Assembly: GCA_022424925.1 (NCBI GenBank)
Contig: JAKMGM010000146.1
Coordinates: forward strand, 1 to 12,555
Source: Candidatus Poseidoniaceae archaeon
Lineage (GTDB): Archaea > Thermoplasmatota > Poseidoniia > Poseidoniales > Poseidoniaceae
DNA: 12,555 bases
Reading direction: 5' to 3'
Numbering within the stretch: the stretch's first letter is position 1; each line of letters starts with the position of its first letter. Positions 7,839-12,555 of the stretch are shown here, one piece after another. Made by a program: the position numbers and the translations under genes. A model generated the notes under the pieces. That model saw only the letters and a list, made by a program, of their open reading frames with translations, was not told where the DNA came from and did not search any database.

Positions 7839-8534
7839 TTATTCCCATTCGACTTCATTATCGAGGGCTGATTCTGCGATCGGTTCGCTTTCACCTTCCC
7901 ACGATTCATCTTGCCATGGTGCCGAATTTCGAGCCGCTTCTTCACGCTTTTGACGCTCAATTTCGAATTGCAATTTTTCTGCCTCTTCGTCGGCTAACTG
8001 TTGTTCGACTTCTTTGCGAAGTTCTTCCGCAGCATCCATCGCTACATCCCAGCGTTTGATGGTAGAATTAAGTGCAAAGTGTACAAAGCCAATTTTGTTT
8101 TCAGCACGGTTACCACCGATTTGGGTTGATTCAGCATTCGCCCAATTGCTTGATGCAATTCCAACATAGACGAGTCCAACTTTCTTGCTTGAGCCGTCGT
8201 TCTTTGGTCCAGCAATTCCAGTGATTGAGATGGCGATATCAGCTTTGGCGTTTTTCAGCGCACCCTTCGCCATTTGAATAGCGACAGAGGCCGAGACGGC
8301 TCCCTTTTTTTCGATTGTCTCGGGATTGACGCCAAGTTCTCTCACCTTTGCATCGTTTGAGTATGTGACCCAACTCTGGTTGAACCAACCTGAGGCACCT
8401 GCAATATCGGTGAAGGCACTTGCGAGCAGACCTCCGGTGCATGATTCAGCAACCGTAATGGTGTGGCCGCCTTCTTTGATACGCCGAACCAGACGAGCTG
8501 CAGCGGCTTGAACATCTTCATCCATGCAATTCAA
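7839..8534 (-). CDS. pncC: Nicotinamide-nucleotide amidase-like protein (PncC / CinA C-terminal family) with a charged C-terminal extension
   Basis: Residues about 8-165 match the CinA-C/PncC fold: the AESCTGG motif with the family's nucleophilic Ser (Ser31), ASGWFNQSWVTYSN (family Tyr58), KGAVS and SITGIAGP. The family deamidates nicotinamide mononucleotide to nicotinate mononucleotide, recycling pyridine nucleotides for NAD. A further ~64 residues follow that stand-alone PncC proteins lack: a helical, strongly charged stretch (about 168-202) and an acidic, Trp-containing tail ending EVEWE. Start choice: a TTG at 8534 has a Shine-Dalgarno AGGTGA 9 bases upstream (8544-8549). An ATG at 8525, three codons in, would give a similar N-terminus but sits 18 bases from that site. 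I prefer TTG with moderate confidence. The activity is inferred from the family. Confidence 0.88.
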   Translation of the reverse strand: MNCMDEDVQAAAARLVRRIKEGGHTITVAESCTGGLLASAFTDIAGASGWFNQSWVTYSNDAKVRELGVNPETIEKKGAVSASVAIQMAKGALKNAKADIAISITGIAGPKNDGSSKKVGLVYVGIASSNWANAESTQIGGNRAENKIGFVHFALNSTIKRWDVAMDAAEELRKEVEQQLADEEAEKLQFEIERQKREEAARNSAPWQDESWEGESEPIAESALDNEVEWE

Positions 8535-8543
8535 TCGCAGTGT

Positions 8544-8549
8544 TCACCT
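8544..8549 (-). promoter_or_regulatory. Shine-Dalgarno site of pncC
   Basis: The - strand reads AGGTGA, complementary to the 3' end of archaeal 16S rRNA. It is 9 bases from the TTG at 8534 and 18 from the ATG at 8525, which is why the TTG start is preferred. Confidence 0.5.
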
Positions 8550-8607
8550 GTTTTGAGGTTAACGCCTGCATCAATGCCTTCAATAACACCTTCTTACAGG
8601 AACGGTT
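8550..8607. other. Intergenic region between divergent pncC and tRNA-Val
   Basis: This short stretch must hold the promoters for both the tRNA (+) and pncC (-). I see no strong TATA box; the nearest A/T-rich piece is TTCAATAAC at about 8579-8587, 20-30 bases upstream of the tRNA, which could be a weak one. Confidence 0.3.
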
Positions 8608-8680
8608 GGGTCTGTGGTCTAGTGGTTATGACACCGCCCTTACACGGCGTTGATCGAGGGTTCAAATCCCTCCAGACCCA
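8608..8680 (+). tRNA. tRNA-Val (anticodon UAC)
   Basis: This 73-base gene folds as a cloverleaf: acceptor stem GGGTCTG with CAGACCC plus discriminator A (8680); D arm GTCT...TGAC with loop AGTGGTTA; anticodon arm CCGCC-CTTACAC-GGCGT with anticodon TAC at 8641-8643, reading valine codons; variable loop TGATC; T arm GAGGG-TTCAAAT-CCCTC. Two non-pairs stand out: T-T at the end of the D stem and C-T at the outer end of the anticodon stem (27-43). CCA is not encoded, as is common in archaea, so it must be added. No intron is visible. It is divergent from pncC, and its 3' end touches the stop codon of the opposing 102-residue gene. No convincing TATA box is visible upstream. Confidence 0.95.
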
Positions 8681-8989
8681 CTACCAAAGGTAAGCACGAA
8701 TATCTTCGTCCGCATCACCAATGACCTTGGTGATTCCGGAAGTCCGCTGGAATTCCTGTGCTTCTGTCGTTGAAGCATCAATCAAAATAAGGTGAACCGC
8801 TCTTTGCCACAATCCTGGTTGTGGCACGCTTCCTCGATGGTCAACGGCGACTAAAATATCGTCTAACTCTGTGAACATGAGCAAGGAGGTTGAGGTCTGT
8901 ATCTCGTCTGCTTGAAGGATTAACCATCGAGCACCATGCATGGATGCACGAACATCGTCACTCAAGTCGTTCAAAGATACAACTCGCAC
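8681..8989 (-). CDS. Hypothetical protein, 102 residues, translationally coupled to pelA
   Basis: I do not recognise this family. The start is GTG at 8989, supported by a strong Shine-Dalgarno GGAGG (8997-9001) with 7-base spacing that overlaps the last codons of pelA; only 2 bases separate the pelA stop from this GTG. The small acidic protein has alternating hydrophobic stretches (ARWLILQA, LDDILVAVD, AVHLILIDA) suggesting a compact alpha/beta fold, and ends GDADEDIRAYLW. It has no signal peptide, membrane segment or metal-binding cysteines. The stop TAG (8681-8683) is flush with the 3' end of the opposing tRNA gene. Coupling to pelA hints at a role in translation or RNA quality control, but that is only inference. 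Confidence 0.75.
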   Translation of the reverse strand: MRVVSLNDLSDDVRASMHGARWLILQADEIQTSTSLLMFTELDDILVAVDHRGSVPQPGLWQRAVHLILIDASTTEAQEFQRTSGITKVIGDADEDIRAYLW

Positions 8990-8991
8990 TT

Positions 8992-10062
8992 TTATGCCTC
9001 CATTGTATATCTCAACATAGCCATCACACCACCCAGACCGAGCAGTTGCAATCCACCATCATGGTCGACAGAACACTGGACCATCTTTGCCCCAATGTCA
9101 GCAAGGCCTTTGGTCCACTCAAGCCAGGTACGGCCGTCGATTTGTTCTGTTTCGGAACGCAGGAGGTCTGCGGAGATGAGTAATGTCTCAATTGCTCCCT
9201 CGTTCATCGCACGTATCAGCGCTGCTTCACCATAGGCGACCGCTCCGTTGGTTGACAAACGCTTCCACGCCTCTTCAATGAGCGCAATTTCGTTTGATAT
9301 AGCGTACTCGCTCAGTAAATCACCGGCTAAACCGTCACGAAGCACTTCATTCGCTCCCGCTCGTCCAGCCATCGATGTTGCGATGGACTTGATGATACGA
9401 GTCTCGCCACTCGCACGCAGGTCTGCGAGTAAAGCGTCTCGAGCATGCCCGGGGCCACAAACAATGAGCGGTGTATCGTCTCCAAGTGTGTCAACAAGAG
9501 CACCGATGACGTTGGAGCGGAAGGTTTTGGCAATACTGGCCGAATGTCGAATCTCTCCTCGCTTTCCTCCACCTCGCATCGTCCACGTTGCTCCTTCTCG
9601 CAGTCCGCGTGCTGTTACGTGAAAGAGAACAACTTCGTCCACTTCAGCCGCCGCTAGGACAATTTGAGATTGCCCCGATGCTTGTTCAGATTGACGTAAG
9701 AGTTCCACATCCGCTGATGAAAAAAAGTTGTGCGTCGTGATCTCGACCTCGTCTCGAATCTCTACCAGATGGGTGTGATGCATCCCGATGTCAAAATGCG
9801 CTTCTTCAATAGTGCCATGGATGCGAAGGTGTTCGCTGAATGTTTGGTACTCGGTTGATTCGACCCTTAGGCGAATCCACATCTTCTTTCGTTCTGCAGC
9901 TTTTGCTCGACCGCCTTCCTCTCCACCCGTGGTTTGGTCTCTACGTTCGCCGAGCATTGCAAAGTGCATGCCCCTTGATACCATTCGTGCAAGCGCCCAC
10001 AAATCATCGTCAGTCTCAATTCGGAGACGCCATACCTGTGGTTCGCGCTTGAGGATTTTCAT
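8992..10062 (-). CDS. pelA: mRNA surveillance / ribosome rescue factor pelota (aPelota, Dom34 homologue)
   Basis: The 356-residue product has the length and three-domain layout of archaeal pelota: an N-terminal Sm-like domain (about 1-125, starting MKILKREPQVWRLRIETDDDLW, the usual family opening), a central domain (about 130-255; VDEVVLFHVTARG, then CGPGHARDALL, where many homologues have GPGF) and a C-terminal domain (about 260-356; GAVAYGEAALIRAMNEGAIETLLIS). It lacks the GGQ peptide-release motif, as pelota does. Pelota enters the A site of stalled ribosomes and, with ABCE1 and an aEF1A-type GTPase, splits them. Start: ATG at 10062 has GGGTGA 5 bases upstream and matches the family N-terminus. 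A GTG at 10071, overlapping the fhs stop, would add three residues but has no ribosome-binding site. Confidence 0.95.
   Translation of the reverse strand: MKILKREPQVWRLRIETDDDLWALARMVSRGMHFAMLGERRDQTTGGEEGGRAKAAERKKMWIRLRVESTEYQTFSEHLRIHGTIEEAHFDIGMHHTHLVEIRDEVEITTHNFFSSADVELLRQSEQASGQSQIVLAAAEVDEVVLFHVTARGLREGATWTMRGGGKRGEIRHSASIAKTFRSNVIGALVDTLGDDTPLIVCGPGHARDALLADLRASGETRIIKSIATSMAGRAGANEVLRDGLAGDLLSEYAISNEIALIEEAWKRLSTNGAVAYGEAALIRAMNEGAIETLLISADLLRSETEQIDGRTWLEWTKGLADIGAKMVQCSVDHDGGLQLLGLGGVMAMLRYTMEA
8997..9001 (-). promoter_or_regulatory. Shine-Dalgarno site of the 102-residue gene, inside the end of pelA
   Basis: The - strand reads GGAGG within the penultimate codons of pelA, 7 bases before the GTG at 8989. 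It fixes that GTG as the start and couples the gene to pelA translation. Confidence 0.75.
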
Positions 10063-10067
10063 ACACT

Positions 10068-10073
10068 TCACCC
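10068..10073 (-). promoter_or_regulatory. Shine-Dalgarno site of pelA overlapping the fhs stop codon
   Basis: The - strand reads GGGTGA, in which TGA is the stop codon of fhs (10070-10068). The ATG at 10062 follows after 5 bases. This decides between that ATG and the GTG at 10071. Confidence 0.7.
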
Positions 10074-11792
10074 GAAAACGCCTGTGAGTTTTCCGTGTTC
10101 ATCCATATCCATATCCAAAGCCGCAGGGCGCTTAGGCAGGCCAGGCATCGTCATCATGTTTCCAAGCACTGCAACAATGAATCCTGCACCAGCATTCAAT
10201 CTGAACTCTCGAACCGGTAGTGTGAACCCAACAGGTGCTCCAAGTAGTCCTGCGTCATGCGAAAACGAATATTGTGTCTTTGCCATACAGACTGGGAGGT
10301 TTCCATAGCCCCATGATTCCAAAGTTTTCAGTTGCTTCATTGCCGGTGCACTTACATCAACACCGTCTGCTTTGTATATACGGCGAGCAATTGCTTCCAT
10401 TTTTTCATGAACCGGTGCATCGTTCGTGAACAAAGGCGTGAATGGCCTTCCGTTCGCCACATGGTCGTGAACTGCAGCAACGACTGCTTTTGCGAGTTGT
10501 TCTCCGCCTTTTCCACCGTTTGCATGAACTTCTGTTAGCGTTACATCGACTGCTCCGCTGTTTTGCGCTGCAGTACGTAGTGCGTCAAGTTCAGCATCTG
10601 TATCCGAGGCGAAACGGTTGATTGACACGACCACAGGCATGCCAAATCCTGCCATGTTCTTGATGTGACGGTCGAGGTTGCCCCGTGCGCCTCGAAGAAC
10701 TGCTTCGACATCTTCAGTTTCAAGCTCTTCTTTGCTCGGGCGGTAGCCCCCACGGCTTCCGAATGCCCCGCCGTGGAGTTTCATTGAGCGTACGGTGACG
10801 TTCATCACGACGCAGTCGGGAGACTTTCCAGAGTTCGCTGCTTTGATGTGCATGAATTTTTCTGCGCCCATATCCGAACCAAAACCGGCTTCGGTAACCA
10901 CGATGTCAGCCGCACCGAGAGCTAAACGGTCTGCGATGATACTCGAATTTCCGTGGGCAATGTTCGCAAATGGGCCACCGTGGATGAAGGCAGGATTCCC
11001 CTCGAGCGTTTGGACGAGGTTTGGTAAAAATGCATTTCTTAGGAGTAGAGTCATCGAGCCAGCAGCACCAATGTCTTCAGCTTTAACGGGGTTGCCGCTG
11101 GTCGACTGACCGATGACAATCTCACCGATTCTCTTGCGCAAGTCGGCATAGTCACTGGCAAGAACAAGAATCGCCATGACTTCACTTGCTGCGGTGATGT
11201 CGAAACGGTCTTGCCGAGGGTTCCCGTTTGCTGGACCACCGAGTCCAATGACAGTGTTACGAAGCGAACGGTCGTTCATGTCGATGACCCTCGGCCAGAA
11301 GACTCGTGTAGGATCTAATTGGCATTCATTGCCGTGTTTGATGTGGTTATCGATAAGAGCAGACAAGAGGTTGTGAGCCGATGTAACTGCATGGAGGTCA
11401 CCTGTGAAATGCAAATTGATGTCTTCCATAGGAATGACTTGGGAGTGTCCTCCACCTGCGGCTCCGCCTTTGATTCCAAAAACAGGTCCCATTGACGGTT
11501 CTCGAATAACGCACGTCGCACTTTGTCCAATAGCGCACAAGGCTTGAGTAAGGCCAATGGTCGTCACAGTCTTCCCTTCACCAAATGGAGTTGGGTTCAC
11601 TGAGGTGACAAGAACGAGACTTCCTTGGGGTTTTGAAAAACGCTGGTGCAGCGCATCCCAGGTTATTTTTGCCATACCCCGCCCCATAGGCATGAGTTCA
11701 TGCGACGAAATGCCGAGTTTCCATGCAATGGTCTCAATTGGTTCAAGCGTTGCTGCGCGTGCGATATCTAGGTCACTTGCCATGCTCCGCAT
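10068..11792 (-). CDS. fhs: Formate-tetrahydrofolate ligase (10-formyl-THF synthetase)
   Basis: The 574-residue product matches this enzyme along its whole length (family usually about 555-560). It makes 10-formyltetrahydrofolate from formate, ATP and tetrahydrofolate, feeding C1 units to purine and other syntheses. The P-loop-like motif NPTPFGEGKT is at about 66-75. Other hallmark stretches include REPSMGPVFGIKGGAAGGG, the FTGDLHAVTSAHNLL block, NRFASDTDAEL and YSFSHDAGLLGAP. No frameshift or missing block is seen. Two in-frame ATGs compete (11792 and 11783); neither has a clear Shine-Dalgarno site, so I use the longer form, and leaderless initiation is possible. It lies 84 bases downstream of the flotillin gene and directly upstream of pelA, whose ribosome-binding site contains its stop. 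This enzyme is patchily distributed in archaea, so acquisition from bacteria is possible. Confidence 0.96.
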   Translation of the reverse strand: MRSMASDLDIARAATLEPIETIAWKLGISSHELMPMGRGMAKITWDALHQRFSKPQGSLVLVTSVNPTPFGEGKTVTTIGLTQALCAIGQSATCVIREPSMGPVFGIKGGAAGGGHSQVIPMEDINLHFTGDLHAVTSAHNLLSALIDNHIKHGNECQLDPTRVFWPRVIDMNDRSLRNTVIGLGGPANGNPRQDRFDITAASEVMAILVLASDYADLRKRIGEIVIGQSTSGNPVKAEDIGAAGSMTLLLRNAFLPNLVQTLEGNPAFIHGGPFANIAHGNSSIIADRLALGAADIVVTEAGFGSDMGAEKFMHIKAANSGKSPDCVVMNVTVRSMKLHGGAFGSRGGYRPSKEELETEDVEAVLRGARGNLDRHIKNMAGFGMPVVVSINRFASDTDAELDALRTAAQNSGAVDVTLTEVHANGGKGGEQLAKAVVAAVHDHVANGRPFTPLFTNDAPVHEKMEAIARRIYKADGVDVSAPAMKQLKTLESWGYGNLPVCMAKTQYSFSHDAGLLGAPVGFTLPVREFRLNAGAGFIVAVLGNMMTMPGLPKRPAALDMDMDEHGKLTGVFG

Positions 11793-11876
11793 CGATTGCT
11801 GGTGGCTTTGAAACCCTCGGGTCTACAGCGTTGGAAAACGGCTGTTTCATGACCGGTAAAGGGTCGTCGGACAGGC
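11793..11876 (-). other. Short intergenic gap between flotillin and fhs
   Basis: These 84 bases hold no gene I can support. I see no clear TATA/BRE element, no long T-tract and only a 4-bp stem (ACCC/GGGT, near 11812-11822). It could hold the fhs promoter, but nothing in it proves this. Confidence 0.3.
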
Positions 11877-12555
11877 TTATTCGTCCTTCATCTCGCCAAG
11901 GTAGGCAGGCAATTCGATACCGGCCATCTTAGCAACGTCGTGAACGGGTGGCAGGCTTTGCATGAGTGATGAGATGAAGTTGGAGGTCGAGCCGCCTTCT
12001 CCATTGTTTCCGCCGTTGCCAGAATCCCAAACGGTAATCTTGTCAATCTTGAGGTTGGATATTGCTTCAGTTTGACGGGAGACCAGTTCTTCGATCTTTT
12101 CGACCATCAACAGAGTTGCTGCTGCTTTGGTGTCTCCGCCTGCACTTGCCACGAGCGATTTGTAACCAGCAGCCTTTGCTTCAAGAACGGCTTGTTGACC
12201 AACTGCTTCTGCTTGATAGCGTGCAAGGATCGCATCGGCTTGTCCTTGTGCGATACGGCGTTGACGCTCTGCTTCAGCATCGGCAGAAATCTCAATCTGT
12301 TCTTTAGCCACTTTCTCGCGAGCGATGTCCGCAGCACGTAGACGCTCGCTTTCAAGCGAGTATTGAGCCTTTTCAATTTCTTCTTGTGCACGGCGTTGAG
12401 CAACTTCAGCACGTTGTCGTGCTTCTGCCTCTTTCTCAGCCAAGGTTGCGTTTGAAATGGCTATAGCGGCACGACTCAAGTTTTCACCTTCAATCGCATT
12501 TTTCTCTTGTTCTTGAACGAACACTCTCTGAAGACTGATTGCAGATGCCTTACCT
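11877..12555 (-). CDS. Flotillin-like SPFH/band 7 protein, C-terminal part (5' end outside the window)
   Basis: The frame runs open to the right edge (residues GKASAISLQRV precede the GTG at 12524), so this is a partial gene and that GTG is not the real start. What is visible is the flotillin coiled-coil domain: long Ala/Glu/Arg-rich heptads (AEKEAEARQRAEVAQRR, ESERLRAADIAREKVA, ISADAEAERQRRIAQGQ), then VLEAKAAGYKSLVAS, KIDKITVWDSG, a Gly/Asn/Ser-rich linker (GNGGNNGEGGSTS) and the conserved tail LMQSLPPVHDVAKMAGIELP. Flotillins are membrane-attached scaffolds of ordered lipid microdomains that oligomerise through this coiled coil. The SPFH domain and any membrane anchor lie beyond the window. 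The stop TAA is 84 bases before fhs on the same strand. Confidence 0.9.
   Translation of the reverse strand, partial: GKASAISLQRVFVQEQEKNAIEGENLSRAAIAISNATLAEKEAEARQRAEVAQRRAQEEIEKAQYSLESERLRAADIAREKVAKEQIEISADAEAERQRRIAQGQADAILARYQAEAVGQQAVLEAKAAGYKSLVASAGGDTKAAATLLMVEKIEELVSRQTEAISNLKIDKITVWDSGNGGNNGEGGSTSNFISSLMQSLPPVHDVAKMAGIELPAYLGEMKDE

Noticed and set aside
7393..7953. 186-codon + strand open frame
   Set aside because: It lies antisense to polB and pncC, both with strong family motifs, and its translation is Ser/Arg-rich with no recognisable domain. It is a shadow frame.
12522..12524. GTG at 12524 as the start of the flotillin
   Set aside because: The frame continues unbroken to the window edge and the protein would lack the SPFH domain; the gene is truncated by the window.

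Overview
The window looks archaeal, most likely a marine planktonic euryarchaeon of the Marine Group II / Poseidoniales type. The archaeal assignment rests on family knowledge: the small (DP1) subunit of DNA polymerase D, the ribosome-rescue factor pelota (aPelota/Dom34), an archaeal type IV pilin N-terminal motif (AVSPVIATILMVAITVV) and archaeal-style Shine-Dalgarno sites (GGTGA, GGAGG). The Marine Group II placement is inferred from the mix of giant secreted surface proteins, a flotillin and formate-tetrahydrofolate ligase beside those core genes. I could not test it by phylogeny.

Left part (1-5247, + strand): one very large surface-protein gene, open at the left edge. It encodes parallel beta-helix repeats, an inserted beta-sandwich, a DOMON/CBM9-like domain and cadherin/Ig-like modules with NDAPV motifs. 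At its end is an unusual C-terminus: a membrane segment, an acidic cytoplasmic linker and, in the same frame, a complete archaeal pilin module. After it comes about 230 bases of non-coding DNA packed with consecutive hairpins and ending in a pyrimidine tract.

Middle (5478-8680): a + strand HAD phosphatase resembling phosphoserine phosphatase. Its stop codon directly abuts the stop codon of the convergent DP1 gene. DP1 lies downstream of a PncC/CinA-C amidase gene on the - strand. A + strand tRNA-Val(UAC) lies just upstream of pncC and diverges from it.

Right part (8681-12555, - strand): a compact cluster read right to left. It holds the C-terminal part of a flotillin (open at the right edge), formate-tetrahydrofolate ligase (fhs), pelota (pelA, whose ribosome-binding site overlaps the fhs stop) and an unrecognised 102-residue protein. 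That last gene is translationally coupled to pelA and its stop codon touches the 3' end of the tRNA. Genes inside the cluster have good Shine-Dalgarno sites. Genes that seem to begin transcripts (fhs, HAD) have none I can see, which fits leaderless mRNAs.

Functionally this is an ordinary core block (replication, ribosome rescue, C1 and NAD salvage metabolism, one tRNA) beside an accessory cell-surface gene. I found no CRISPR array, insertion sequence, integrase or rRNA. The most novel item is the giant adhesin-like ectodomain fused to a pilin.
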